64,000 nucleotides of DNA from Adenophora triphylla var. japonica (Eukaryota > Streptophyta > Magnoliopsida > Asterales > Campanulaceae): assembly GCA_022495995.1 (NCBI GenBank), contig JAFEMH010000752.1, positions 372,001 through 436,000 on the forward strand, given 5' to 3'. Both the position numbers and the translations under genes were made by a program. Positions 20,132 to 32,513 of the stretch are shown piece by piece. The notes under the pieces were generated by a model, which did not search any database, was not told where the DNA came from, and worked only from the letters and a program-made list of their open reading frames with translations. The number at the start of each line of letters is the position of its first letter. Position 1 is the first letter of the stretch.

Positions 20132-21860
20132 CATTCACAACATTGGCAGCAACTAACTGCTCATCAGGAAACTCATCTGTTAGTTTTAGTTCATCTTTTA
20201 CATGTATTAACCGACTCAAATGATCAGCAACCCGGTTCTATGTTCCACTTTTGTCTTTGATTTCAACATCAAACTCACTCAACAACAGTATCCACCGCAT
20301 CAAACGTTGTTTCTTTCTTTGTCATTAGATACCTTAAGGCTGCATGATCAGAGAAAACCACAACCTTGTCACCCAATAGATATGACCGGAACTTTTCTAA
20401 TGCGAATACCACTGCCAAAATTTCCTTACCACTGCCAAAATTTCCTTCTCTGTAGTGGAATAATTCTGTTGTGTTGTTGTCACTGTCATAAATGTGTAGT
20501 AAATGGCATGAACACGCTTTTCTACCCGGTGACCAAGCACAGATCCAACTGCATAATCATTCGCATCACACATTATTTCAAATGGTAGACTCCAGTTTGG
20601 TGACTGAATGATTGGAGGAGATATCAGTTGCTCTTTCAATTATCTAAATGCATTTTGACACTCCTCATCAAACTCAAAAACCACTTCTTTCTGCAACAAT
20701 CTGCACAAAGGTTGTGCTATCTTTGAAAAATCCTTTATGAACCGCCAAGAAAAGAATGGACCTCCCGCACACTTGCAGGGTAAGGAAGAGATTGAATGAC
20801 ATCAACTTTAGCTTTATCTACCTCTATTCCTTTAGCAAAGACACCATGCCCTAAAACTATACCTTGTTAAACCATGAAATGGCATTTTTCATAGTTCAAA
20901 ACAAGGTTAGTTTCCTGGCATCTTTCCAACACAAGTGTCAAATTTTTCAAACAATGATCAAAAGAGTCTCCATGTACAGTAAAATCATCCATAAAGATTT
21001 CCATGATACGTTCCACAAAATCTGAAAAATATACTTACCATAAGCCTCTGAAAAGTGGCAGGCGCATTACACGTCCCAAATGGCATTCTTCTGTACGCAA
21101 AGGTTCCAAATGGGCACGTGAATGTTGTTTTCTCCTGATCCTCTGGGCGATAGCAATCTGAAAGTACCCTGAGAAACCGTCTAGAAAACAATAAAATGCA
21201 TGACCTGCCAATCTTTCTAACATTTGATCAATAAATGGAAGTGGAAAATGATCTTTACGAGTTAAAGCATTTAATCTTCTAAAATATATACACTATCAAT
21301 TCCTGATTTCATTCTCTACAACTGTGATACCTGTCTTCTTTAGAACAATTTGAATGGGGCTAACCCATTCACTATCTGAGATTGGATAAATCACTCCAGC
21401 TTAGAGTTATTTAATAACCTCTTTTTTCACCACTTCCATCATCAAGGGGTTCAATCTTCTTTATGGTTATTAAACTGGTTTGGCCCCATCCTCAAGCAAA
21501 ATGCGATGCATATAGGTGGATGGACTAATGCCTTTGATATCAGCTATAGTCCAGTCAATAGCACTCTTGTGCTTTTTCAGAACATTCACTAACTTTATTT
21601 CTTGCTCTTGCTTCAGTTGGTTAGATAATTATAGGCAATGTACTATTGTCCCCAAGATAGACATACTTGAGGTGATATGGGAGAGGTTTCAGCTCCAAAT
21701 GTGGAGCTTGTATAACAGAGGGTAAAAGATTCTCGTTAGGTAAGGACAATTCAAGATAATAAACTTTACTCACTGTTTTCAGCTTTGCAAATGAGTTCAT
21801 CTCCTGTAGTATAACCTGCATTTCATCTCCCAACGCAAATTTATTAGATTCTACAAACAA
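20132..21860 (-). pseudogene. pol: Athila reverse transcriptase / RNase H, copy 1, broken
   Basis: The RT N-terminal region is at 21860-21621 (LELKPLPYHLKYVYLGDN). The fingers/palm part is at 21223-20985 in two frames, with EDQEKTTFTCPFGTFAYRRM and PFGTCNAPATFQRL. RNase H pieces at 20639-20397 include FEIMCDANDYAVGSVLGH, and the end is at 20219-20132 (SRLIHVKDELKLTDEFPDEQ). Stops and frameshifts separate all segments. A 20-bp segment (ACTGCCAAAATTTCCTT plus flank) is tandemly duplicated at about 20408-20447 only in this copy, adding a break in RNase H. Integrase is absent. Confidence 0.78.
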
Positions 21861-21989
21861 GTGTTCGCGTGTAGCGACATCAAGTTTGTCTTCACCACCA
21901 ACTGCAAATGCATCATGTACTATTGATTCACCCTAAAAATTTCACTCAGCATGATCTACCTCCTGACCATCCACTTTGAGGAAACATCT

Positions 21990-22815
21990 TGATTTACGTC
22001 TTGAACTAACGCCTTGAATCATCTATTGTGTATTTCTCTACTTTTCAGGGAATAAGTTACGATTCGAAATGGGATAACCTTATCTTTGAAGACCTTGTCA
22101 AAGGTTTTAAACTTCATAAACGGCCATTGTTTGGGGTAGAAAAATCAGCATCCTGACATTCCATCCTGACGTCACATCTTGAGCGTACAACCTGAACGTG
22201 CAACTTGAGCGTACAACCTGACCGTACAACCTGACGTTTCATCTTGAGCACACAACTTGATAGTACAAACCTGAGTTCACATCCTGCAGGGCTGTTACTT
22301 TGAGCCTATTTTCTAGGAACCGATATTAAAATATGGAGCAAGAAAAGGGGCAGTTATGGACCAAGTCAACTATCAATCATTATCTACATTTACTTCCTAG
22401 ACACAAATGAAGGAGGAAGATTAGGAACCGTTATGACAAACATGAGACCAAGTCAAAGATCATTATCTACATTTATGTTACTTTATCTAGTATTTAAACT
22501 AGAATAGCAACACATATGTAATCACTTGCACCAACAATACAAAACACACACTACACCAAGAACACACACTCAGAACACTCACATTTTCGTAATACCATCT
22601 GTACTCAAACTCACACTCCGATCATCATAGTAATAAAATTCCATTGTTTCGAGGTTTTATCTTTGAGTGAACAAGTTGTTCAATGGCTTTTCTCGTTATT
22701 TTCTTTGTCTCTTTATATTGAATTTACATAGTTATATTCCATGGTGCCCTATTCTCATCCTCGAGGTCAAAGTGCTTAAATTTGACCGAAACAACTATAA
22801 CATCGATGTAGTCAA
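21990..22815 (+). repeat. LTR-like insertion in Athila, copy 1
   Basis: Between Athila RT and protease lies non-coding sequence resembling 25262-25890. Both have repeated ACAACTTG/ACAACCTG runs, then TTTTATG.CGG.GAACAAGTTGTTCAA-like text, and near the right end AAATTTGACC(G/A)AAA. It is probably a solo LTR or short non-autonomous retroelement. I could not fix its ends or target duplication, so the limits are approximate. Confidence 0.4.
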
Positions 22816-23388
22816 GATATAAAAATAAACAAAATGATCAACATTAAGAAGTTTCATTGCATTATAGATATTGAACTTGACTTATTCACCAACAAATTGC
22901 ATGGTTAAGGTCCCTGTATCAACATCTATTTTTGTTTTTGTTGTTTTTATGAATGGCCTTCCTAAGAGAATACTCGTTGAATTATCAGTATGTTCCATGT
23001 CCATCACATAAAAGTCAGCAGGGAAGATTAGTTTTTCATTAACTTGGACAAGAACATCCTCTATTAATCCTTTTGGATAAGTATTTGATCTATCAGCTAA
23101 CTAAATTACTACCCCTGTCTTTTCCAAAGGACCAAGATTAAGAGCAGAGTATATGGAATATGGCATAACATTTATGGATGCTACTAAATCTAGCATGGCT
23201 TTTTGAATATTTGTTCCACCAATTGTGCAAGGAATGGTAAACATGCCTGGATCCTTACACTTCTTTGACAGGTCTTTCTTTATCAATGTTGAGAAATTCT
23301 CTCCTACAACTATCTTTTCTTTTCTGTTCACTCTTTGTTTTCTTTTCAAAGTGCACAACTCTTTCAAAAATTTAGCATAGCGAGACAC
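22780..23388 (-). pseudogene. Athila protease region, copy 1, broken
   Basis: Frame 23388-23101 contains KCKDPGMFTIPCTIGGTNIQ and the retropepsin site region AMLDLVASINVMPYSIYSAL. Athila proteases normally read DLGAS; here the glycine codon has become valine (GTA), and the same change is in copy 2, so it predates the duplication. The downstream hallmark LLGRPF lies in another frame near 22930. Inactive as it stands. Confidence 0.72.
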
Positions 23389-23879
23389 TTGTTTTATAGC
23401 ATCAAACAGTGGAATGTTTACCTCGCATTTTCGAAAAGTTTAATACAAGTCAACATTACTTTCATATCTTTTATCATAAGCTAAAGCATCAGGAAAAGGG
23501 GGTACAAGTTCATACTCACCAGCCGCAAAAGACTTACCTTTCTCCACATTCTTTTATGAAACTTATTATTTTAGAGCATGAGTTTCGGTTGAGATGTCTT
23601 CTTCTACTGCTTGAGTTATTGGGATGGACTATTTGCTTGTCACTAATTCTAATTCCTTTCCACTCCGCAAAGTTATTGCACTGGCATTCTCCTTGGGATT
23701 CACAACCGTTTGAGCAGGTAATTTTACCAAAATTTGTGCTTCTAATTGGCTAATAGTTGTGGCCATTTGGCTCACTTGGTTTTCCAAGTTCTGAATGCTT
23801 GCTGAAGTATTTTACTGAAACTTCTCCCTGTTAGCAGCAAGTTCCTTTATATTAGCTTGCGTATTGATGGCAAGCTCCT

Positions 23880-25079
23880 TTACCGGATCCTCAAGAGATG
23901 TGCCTGCTTCATTATTCTGCACTGTTGGGCGTGGGCGTGCCATGAACTGGGACTGATACTGCTGTAAGTTATTCGGGGCTTGATTAGTTGCAACGTTTCC
24001 ATAATGCAGGTTAGGATAATCTCAAAATAATGGTTATATGTATTAGAGAAAGGATTATAATTCCTCTGTGGTTGTCCTGTAAATCCTCCAATAGCATTAG
24101 CTTGTTTCATGGTTCCTTCTTGAAGTGTCGGCACATATCAGTTGCATGCCTTACAGATGCACAAAATTCACAGGCTCGTACTCCTTCAACTCGGCCTAAT
24201 GCCATTTGACGAACAAGAGATGTTAAATCGTTAAGTCTTTCTCAATATTGACATTTACCTCATTAACACTCCTGGAGGAAGTATCAGATCTCATCCCAAA
24301 TTGTTGGGAGTTTGATGATATGTTCTCAATCAACTCTCAGGCTGCATTGGGAGTTTTATCCACAAGTACTCCGCCACTGGCTGCATCTATCATGTTCCTT
24401 TTAGTTACCAAAAGCCCTTCATAAAAGTATTGGATGAGGAGTTGGTCACTGATTTGATGGTGTGGACAGCTAGCGCAGAGCTTTTTGAAACGCTCCCAAT
24501 TTTCATGTAAGTCTCTCCTTCATGTTGGCGAATTCCACAAATTTCTTTCGGGATACTTGCAGTCCTTGAAGCTGGGAAAATCTTTTCAAGGAAAATCTTC
24601 TTCAATTCGTTCCAAGTGGTGATGCTTCTAGAGGGTAAGTAGTATAACCAATCTTGGGCAACCCCCTTTAAAGAAAACGAAAATGCTCGCAACTTGATTT
24701 GCTCTTCCGTAATGCTAGTGGGTTTCATGCTGGTGCATACCACGTGAAATTCCTTCAAGTGCTTATGAGGATCCTCACCTGCGGAATCAGAAAAACTTGG
24801 CAAAAGATGGATTAGCCCAGATTTTAACTCAAAAGAGTCATTTTCAGCTAAAGTGGGAAAATTTATGCAATGAGGTTGCTCCTCCATGGCAGGAGAAGCA
24901 AGTTGTCTCAAAGTTTGATTTGCAGCAGCCATTTTATTAAATTCCTCAGTTTGAGAATCAGAAATAGGACGTGGGCACGCTCTTTCTGTTCTAATTTGCT
25001 TTCTTATTTTTCTCACTGTTCTTTCAATCTCAGGATCAAAATATAAATCAATATGTTTAATTGAACGTGTAACGTGCAT
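23880..25079 (-). pseudogene. gag: Athila gag, copy 1, frameshifted
   Basis: An ATG frame begins at 25079, only 13 bases from the primer site. Its 224 codons contain FELKSGLIHLLPSFSDSAGE, DPHKHLKEFHVVC, EEQIKLRAFSFSLKG, AQDWLYYLPS and FLEKIFPASRTASIPKEICG, all hallmarks of Athila capsid proteins. The frame derails after RQHEGETY (about 24520), where the family normally continues. The later part near 24134-23880 (QPQRNYNPFSNTY) is in a different frame. Confidence 0.85.
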
Positions 25080-25092
25080 ACAAATTAAAACT

Positions 25093-25109
25093 CCCTGGCA
25101 ACGGCGCCA
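25093..25109 (-). other. Athila primer binding site, copy 1
   Basis: Minus-strand TGGCGCCGTTGCCAGGG lies five bases inside the LTR end. TGGCGCCGTTGCC is the usual tRNA-Asp-complementary site of Athila elements. Confidence 0.88.
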
Positions 25110-25114
25110 AAATT

Positions 25115-26971
25115 TGGTCGTGCCCTCGTAAATACCAAATTAATACCCTAAATCCCTCTACAATAATGTAGTATAGAAAGTACGGATCGATCCCACAAGG
25201 AGTTCTAATGCACAAAAACCGCATCAATTAAACGAAAAAGGGGTTTGGTTGGATGATAATGTTGGGCCCTACATTTTTCAGTCAATATGTTTTACAACTT
25301 ACGCCTAACAACTTGGTACTAACAACTTGAGTTGTTCTATTTACAACTTGGCCCTCTCGCAGTTGGGACGCAGAACGCTTTTCCTATTTTATAGGACATG
25401 TGCCTGAGGAAATAAAGACCAGTTCAACCACGTTTCTTCAGCAATGGACCTTATCTTTTCCCTCAAACAATAAATGGCGAATATATCTCTATGTGATCAA
25501 CCTCTTCCCCGATTTTATAGGCGCATAATCCTTCTTTGTTAATTAGTTTTATTTTGAGGTATAAAAGGGAGAGATACACTGTATTTACACACACGTTCTT
25601 CACTAGCTTAAGCTCCCTTTTTCATACGCTCTTAGCATTGTAATCTCAAGAGAATTCTTAGTAAACTTTCGGTCAAGGTAGGAGCCAAATCCTCCCGGGG
25701 TTTTATGCCGGCGAACAAGTTGTTCAAGGGCTTTCCCTAGTCAATAAACCCTTCGTGTCCATTTCTATTCAATTTGATAATCATTGTACCTAGATTCATA
25801 TCACTTTAGTCACTTTTCTTCTCATCTAATTCACTTGTTGAAATTTGACCAAAATAATTATAATAATAAAGGTAAAAATAACTAATTTCAAAGACAAACT
25901 AAACTTTGAGAATTTATCAGATTAAAAGGGTTCTTGGTTTACGGTCACCTGTACCATTAGAATTATAATTGATCATTGGAACAAAAATACTCAATGAATC
26001 CGTTTCAAATACTTGTTGTGATAATTATCTATCTTTTCATATGATCAGTTAATCAGAAACATGCAATCTAATTAACCCTACTTACTTAATGACCTAGGAT
26101 ACGATCCTTGGTTTCAATCAAGTAAGAGCATAAAAAATTTAAAAGATCAACAAGACAGGACAATTTAACCTACGAGATTCAATTTAATCCAGGTAATTTC
26201 TTTTCAAAGAACGCAATGATTTCTGACGCAACAAATCAAATAGTTCTTATGCTATAATGGCAAAACAAATGAATTACGAATCCACTATTAAACCTAGCAA
26301 GAATTTTATTCAAACAAACAACTAACTACACTGTTTAGAGATTTATAAGAAAAAAATCTGAAGTGTGAAGACCTGAAAAGAAATTACTATTTGAAATTAA
26401 TTCAACGATAGTGAAACATAGGTTCCTCACAAATCTTGGGCTCCAATGGAAGGATTACTCCAACCAAGAATAGAGGGGTTTTAGCTACTCATAGCTATGG
26501 AAATATACTTCAGTCAAAGGATCCAAAAAAAAAAACATGTCTGATCTCTGATGTTCCAAACGTGGGAGGGGGGGGGTCCCTTTTTGTAGAGGAGTCCTCC
26601 TAAAACAAACTAATATTATCCTATTTTAAACAAAACTCTATCCTAACAAAATTCAGTTTTTCTATCTCTTTTAAACCCTCCTTACTTCCTGAAATATCTC
26701 TTGGAACGATTCAAGTCTTTAACGCTATATGGATTCCCGTTTGCAATTAATTTCACGTCAATTAAATAGATACTTCAGTTGGAACATAGGACGTAGCCAC
26801 GTTCTGTACAGCAGTCTGTTCTCCTTGCACCAGCTTCTCTTTAATTTCTTTCTTTGGCCTCCTTGTCTTTCCTGGTTCAAAACACACAAAAAATCCATCA
26901 GTTTGTAACAAAATAAAACACAAAAGGAAATAATTTGATACTTAAAATATACAATATATAAGCTCTTATCA
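25115..26971 (-). repeat. Athila 5' LTR, copy 1 (1857 bp including an insertion)
   Basis: Starts on the minus strand TGATAAGAGCTTATATATTG at 26971 and ends ...GGGCACGACCA at 25115 next to the primer site. Roughly 25262-25890 is a TATA-containing stretch (TATAAAAG near 25562, plus orientation) related to 21990-22815 and probably an insertion. A G run (26571-26577) distinguishes this copy from copy 2. Confidence 0.75.
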
Positions 26972-27007
26972 GCTACCATGAAAAATGGCTTACTGGGGTG
27001 GCAAAGT

Positions 27008-29808
27008 AACCCTTCGATCCCACTGATTATAGCCATATACCCTATTCCCACTTTTAAAAGTAAGGCTTGTCTTTTGACAACCTTGCTACTCCCAAGTGTT
27101 GATGTCGTTCGTACCGTATCCCCATCACCAATCGATGTGGCATCTAACAGCACATCCCATCACAAGTCATCCCAAGTTGGTGCTTCGAGGAGTAGCTTCA
27201 CAAGTCTGATGCCATGTCCAACATCTATGAACGAGCACATCCCATCACAAGTTATGCCAAGTTGGTGCTTCGAGGAGCACCTCCACAAGTCTGAAGTCAA
27301 GGATGTCTACTAGGGCGACACCCTATCCGACCGTCTGTCAAGTCGAGGATGCCTATGGGGAGACATCCTATTCGGCCGTCTGTCAAGTCGAGGATGCCTA
27401 TGAGGCGACATCCTATCTGGCCATTTTTTGAGTCGATGATGCCTACTAGGGTGGTAACCTATCTGGTCATATGTCAAGTTGAGGATGCCTACTAGGGCGG
27501 CATCCTATCTGGCCGTCTGGTGCTTCGAGGAGCACCTCCATAAGTTTGATGTCGCATCCGACATCTATCATAAGGCGGGATGCTGTGAACAGGTAACATC
27601 CTGATCGAGATGTTATGAATAAGCAACACCATGATCTCAAGGATAAGACAAGATAGATGTGTCGCTTCTGACCTCTTTCCAAGTAAATGTCACGTCCGAC
27701 ATTTTTCCAAGTAGACAGTTCGAGATGCAAGCTTATCACAATCAAGATGCAGTTCGGGATGCAAGCTCATGATAACAAATGAAAATTCACGCTCATATAC
27801 ATGTAAAAGGATTTAACAATGCCCACCATAATTTTTAATATGACATGGAAGTCTGCTGCAAGATTACATTTTGTATATGGAACATAATTATTATGCTCAT
27901 CAAAATAGTTGCCCTAATATGAACATATTTGTAATTGTAAAATAAACACCTTATTGCAACATGCTCCGTGTCGTTTCTTAAATTGTGTCTTTGATTGTCT
28001 AATTTTGGAAAGCGTCGAATAATCAAAGTAAACATCTTGATTGAAATAAATATAGAGAAATTATGATACAAGGAAAATAGTGTTGATGAAATAAAATGTT
28101 ATCTACGTTAATTGTTTATATGTGAAATAATGAAAAAAATCGTGAGAAATTGTAAAAACACATGCTAATATCACAAGTGAAAATGAAAGTGGCATGGTGT
28201 ATGAGTACATTGACCCGCTACATATTTGAGATTTGAAAATGATAAAATGATAAATATTAAAAAATGACAGTCACGATAATATGCTTGAAGTAAATAATTT
28301 TTTTAGAATGCAAAAGATATTTGTGGTTCATTATTTCTATCGTTTAAATAATATTCGCATAATATATGCTCATTATGTCAAATAAAAAAGGAAGTATTTT
28401 ACTTGATTGCAAATGACTACCTCATGTCTATTGTAGGTACTCTGCCAAGCATGACAAAGTCGGCTAGGTTATTTCGTGCCCAGATTATTATATCGAGATC
28501 TCGTATTTAAAGAAATGTTTACTTATGAAGTTTTTCAATCTTGCAGCGGAATCTGGGAGTTCTCTTATTCTCTGATCTGGGTTGTCAACATTATTTTCTA
28601 GTCCGATAAAGGCCCAACTTGAAGAATGTTTTCTATATTCAACTCACGTGAAACCGCCCACATCTTTCGTCGGACAATAGAGCTCAAGTGTGCTCCTCCA
28701 TCTTGTTGAGGCTTGAATCCCAAACCGCAAAGGAGCATCTCGACTTGATAGGCTCGCATCCCGAACTGCAAAGGGCTAGCATCTCGAACTCCATCTTGAC
28801 TTGATGGGTTCACATCCCGAACTGAAAGGGGCTATCATCCCGAACTGAATCTTGACTTGATGGGCAAAGCATCTCGAACTGTAAGGGGCTAGCATCTCGA
28901 ACTGCGTCTTGACTTGATGGGCTAAGCATCCCGAACTGCGCTTGATTGTGATGGGCTAAACATCCCTAATTGTGCTTGATTGTGATGGGCTAAGCATCCC
29001 TAACTGCGTTTGGTTGTGACGGGCTAAGCATCCCTAACTGCGCTTATGCTAGCATCCCGAACTACATCTTGATTGTGATGAGCTTGCATCTCGAACTGTC
29101 TACTTGGAAAAATGTCAGACGTGACATTTACTTGGAAAGAGGCCAGATACGACACATCTATCTTGTCTTGTCCTTGAGATCATGGTGTTGCTTATTCATA
29201 ACATCCCGATCAGGATGTTGCCTGTTCATAGCATCCCGCCTTATGATAGATATCGGACGCGACATCAAACTTGTGGAGGTGCTCCTCGAAGCACCAGACG
29301 GCCAAATAGGATGTCGCCTTAGTAGGCATCCTCGACTTGACATATGACCAGATAGGATGTCATCCTAGTAGGCATCCTTGACTTGACAGACGGCTAGATA
29401 GGATGTCGCCTTAGTAGGCATCCTCGACTTGACAGACGACCGGATAGGATATCTCCCTAGTAGGAATCCTCGACTTGACAGACGGCTTAATAGGGTGTCG
29501 CCCTAGTAGACATCCTTGACTTGAGACTTCTGGAGGTGCTCCTCGAAGCACCAACTTGGCATGACTTGTGATGGGATGTGCTTGTTCATATATGTCAGAC
29601 GATGCATCAGACTTGTGAAGGTGCTTCTCAAAGTACCAACTTGGGATGACTTGTAGTGGGATGTGCTGTTAGATGCGACATCGATTGGTGATAGGGATAT
29701 GGTATGAGCGACATCAACACTTGGTAGTAGCAAGGCTATCTAAGGACAAGCCTTACTTTTAAAAGGCGGAATAGGGTATATGGCTATAATCAGTGGGATC
29801 GAAGGGTT
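27008..29808. mobile_element. Foldback-type element with ~750-bp inverted arms
   Basis: The left arm from 27008 (AACCCTTCGATCCCACTGAT) and the right arm ending at 29808 are reverse complements. They remain alignable inward to about 27765 and 29048. The arms contain 50-60-bp subrepeats built on GTCAAGTCGAGGATGCCTA and (in the right half, 28700-29070) GATGGGCTAAGCATCCC. Nine-base flanks TGGCAAAGT (26999-27007) and TGGCAGAAT (29811-29819) agree at 7 of 9 positions, suggesting a 9-bp target duplication as in MULE-like/foldback elements. The A/T-rich centre (27780-28590) has no recognisable transposase. Confidence 0.65.
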
Positions 29809-29819
29809 TTTGGCAGAAT

Positions 29820-30953
29820 TGTCAAAATAAATTACATGGAAAGGAAGTTGTCAGAAAGTCACAAGACATCAGAGCTATCAAAGTTCAGCGAGTGGATTTC
29901 ATGTCGTTGGCATTCCTGGATCTATGGCGTAGTGTTGGCATATTGTTGGCAAAGTCCAGTGACCGGATTTCAATATCGCTAGCATTCTTGGAACGAGAAT
30001 ATCTTGTTATCAAAGTCCAACGACCAGATTTCAATGTCGTTGGCATTCTTGGACATGAAAGTATGATGTTAAAGTTCTGGACTTCTTGAAGGATGTTATT
30101 TGTTCAAGAGACATTCAAAAGGTGAATCAGATCACCTTTATCTCGCCAAAAGATTGCTAGCGTAAGCCTTGACTTACAAATCAAATTAAGGTTTTCAGCC
30201 CCTACCATCCGGCATGTCGGCTTTAACTTGCTAAATACATGGAATTCGCCAAAGGGCTTAATATGTTAAAACAACAACTGGTCTATTCTCAAGGTTGTTG
30301 AACCTTCCGTTGATGAATATCTTGAGGAGTTAGCTAATATGACGAGATCTTGACATGATACGCTACAAAGGGAAGTCCTAATTTGACTTTACATATATGC
30401 TTGTCTATTTTTACACATGAAAATATTCACTTACATGTCTACCTACTTTAATATACACATATGTTTAATGACTGAATGTCTGAAACAAAAGTACACTTAT
30501 AAAACATGTATAACAAGGCCTATTAACATGATTTAATCTCGTCAAGTTGCCGTATCTGAATTCATCCCGCTCTAAGCCTAGAAATTCCTGGAAAGCAGAA
30601 AATTTTTGGGACTCATCTTGAGGACAACTAGCCGCATATCATCCCGTCAACTTCTCCCTTGAACTTACATAAATTTGAATCTATATCGCCTGAATTTGAA
30701 CTTGCTTAACTAGACAAAGTTGCGTGGATCAGTCCGTCTTGCTCATCCGGACTAAGTCACTGGGCCCGATTATTTGCCATCATATCTCTTGTGGGCCGAA
30801 CCCGCCCGCACAAAACGACATTATTTCTCTAGCCCGTTAATATAGGGTGATTTCTATTAAGGAACAATGATATCAACTCATCATCTACGTGATTCGCGAC
30901 TTATGTACATTATTTGCCTACTCAACTAGATCATGAATAATCGAGCTAATGAG
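29820..30953. other. Non-coding flank with three ~43-bp repeats
   Basis: Three direct repeats of the type AAAGTCCA..GACC.GATTTCA.TRTCG at 29879, 29949 and 30009, spaced 70 and 60 bp. The remainder shows no gene I recognise. Its end at a purine-rich tract (30953-30964) suggests it may be the 3' untranslated part of a Ty3/gypsy element. Confidence 0.35.
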
Positions 30954-31576
30954 TCGGGGGCTTCTGATGTGTCCATAGAAAAATTATTAGACCCAATAAC
31001 ATTAAAGAGACCCAACAAAGTGTATTAGGCCCAAACCCATATGTGGCCCTCCACTACTTCGCTATATACACACCTTCCCACCATTTACAATATAAGTTCA
31101 CTCTCTCCCATTTTCTCTCTCTAAAATGTCTTGTGATTAGATGTCAATACGGGCTGGCGGGGCGGGCCCAACCTGCCAAAACCCGCCACTAAACGGGGCG
31201 GGGCAGGCTGGCCCAAATTCCTAGAGGGCTAGAAATATGTCAACCCAACCCAACCCACCTTGGGTTGGTGGGCCAGGCGGGCCATTGCGGGCCAATCCAA
31301 TAAATTAAATTTTATCATGAAAGTAAAAACACGACGTCAAAGAATGGAAAAACATAGACCATTCTACAACAGGTGAACAGGAGCCCCGAGCCTCCTAAAC
31401 ATATAAAATACAGAGAAATTCAATGTCCCTATTACACAGAGAAAATCATTGATCAAATACAAGAGGAAGTTCGCACACATACCCCCTCACATAACGTTCA
31501 GATGAGAGATCATTATAGTAACATGACCTCTTCTTCAAAACTCAATAACCAAAACCATCACAAGATAATAAGATGT

Positions 31577-31757
31577 TCATGATTTAGCAGTAGTGGCAGC
31601 AGCAGCAGCCAAAAGACTTCTAGCAGGAGGAAAAAGAGCAATTGAACCCTTGTCTGGATTTGCAAATTTACGATAAAATGCCTTGAGCTTACTTTCTGCA
31701 GCAGTTGCGTGATATCCAACCAGAAGACTAGCACAATCCCTGCATGAATTCAGATGC
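31577..31757 (-). pseudogene. Exon-like segment of unknown gene inside hAT (possible captured exon)
   Basis: After an AG acceptor (...GATAGCAG at 31758) the frame reads CRDCASLLVGYHATAAESK, LKAFYRKFANPDKG and LFPPARSLLAAAAATTAKS, then TGA at 31577. Composition and lack of transposase similarity suggest a cellular exon carried by the element. I do not recognise the protein. The phase does not match the upstream 25-codon exon, so another exon is missing or the structure is dead. Confidence 0.4.
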
Positions 31758-32025
31758 CTGCTATCAAACGAAATAGATTAGCCGCACAAAAAGAGTAAAT
31801 CACCAAAACTGAGCTTTATACTACTTGCATCAAAGCGTATCAATCGACGAAGGGCAACAGAGAATCAAACAACTGAATGTTGTAACTTGGACCACAAAAA
31901 TTCAGATAGTTCACAATGTTCTCCAATTCCACAGAGTGAAATGTTCTGCAGTAGCCAGCATAAAAGACCCATGAAAATTGAACTAGCTCCACCTTCTCCA
32001 ATTTCTCAACAAAAAACTTAGATTA

Positions 32026-32379
32026 TCACCAGCATTTAGCAAAGATTACTAGTAGTAGGAAGCCAGTAACACCAAAAATGCACATCAAGTGTTTGTAATT
32101 TTGTTTCTTGTTTCTCTGTGCTCTGCTGCAGAGAAGACCAGCAATTGTAAATGTTGGGAGTATTACTACCGATGCAACAATAGTAATAGGGATAGCTAAA
32201 ACATCACATGCCATACGCGCAATAATAGGGTAACGGTGCTTCTGACATTTCCAATGCTCCAAGACATCCAAATCTTCATAAAATGCAAACTCAAGCTTTG
32301 GCTCATCCAAATAGAGATCCAATTGTGACTTTCCGCAAGAGAAACAGCTTACACTCTTATATTCCAAACATTCCCGCAA
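32026..32379 (-). pseudogene. hAT transposase C-terminal (dimerisation) fragment
   Basis: The frame contains GKSQLDLYLDEPKL, DLDVLEHWKCQKHRYPIIA and RMACDVLAIPITIVAS. This matches the Dimer_Tnp_hAT pattern (LD.YL.EP ... DVL.WWK....RYP.L..MA.DVLAIP.STVASE). After IVAS the family normally reads ES.FS; here it is VVILPTFT, so the end is decayed. The DDE catalytic core is not present. Hence this element needs a helper transposase. Confidence 0.8.
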
Positions 32380-32392
32380 ATAGGCCGCTCAC

Positions 32393-32467
32393 TAGCTTCG
32401 CAATTTCCACGTCCTCAAATTTATTGTCATCCACCTTGGTACTTCGTTTAACCGAGCTAGATGCCAT
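32393..32467 (-). pseudogene. 25-codon ATG exon upstream of the hAT transposase fragment
   Basis: ATG at 32467 starts MASSSVKRSTKVDDNKFED, followed by VEIAKL and a GTGAGC donor at 32392. It may be the first coding exon of the unit ending at 31577 or an independent captured piece. No family recognised. Confidence 0.3.
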
Positions 32468-32513
32468 TTTCGATATAAACAAAACAAAACAAGCAAGACG
32501 AAATTATAGCAAT

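Larger units (their letters stand above)
20132..26971 (-). mobile_element. Athila Ty3/gypsy element, copy 1, truncated and decayed
   Basis: Minus-strand order: LTR 26971-25115, primer site 25109-25093, gag 25079-23880, protease around 23388-22780, RT/RNase H 21860-20132. Integrase, expected after RNase H, is cut off by the Ogre LTR at 20131. Gag and LTR features and a tRNA-Asp-type primer site (TGGCGCCGTTGCC) identify the Athila lineage. Two related LTR-like stretches lie inside it (about 21990-22815 and 25262-25890). Confidence 0.85.

Noticed and set aside
25262..25890. TATA box and pyrimidine leader as a host gene promoter
   Set aside because: The same block occurs inside both Athila LTR copies and no gene follows it.
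27467..29347. Pair of similar 92-codon frames on opposite strands
   Set aside because: They are the same subrepeat in the two inverted arms of the foldback element.
31155..31300. G/C-rich repeats as a CpG-island promoter
   Set aside because: They are subterminal repeats of the hAT element, mirrored near its other end (33940-33970).
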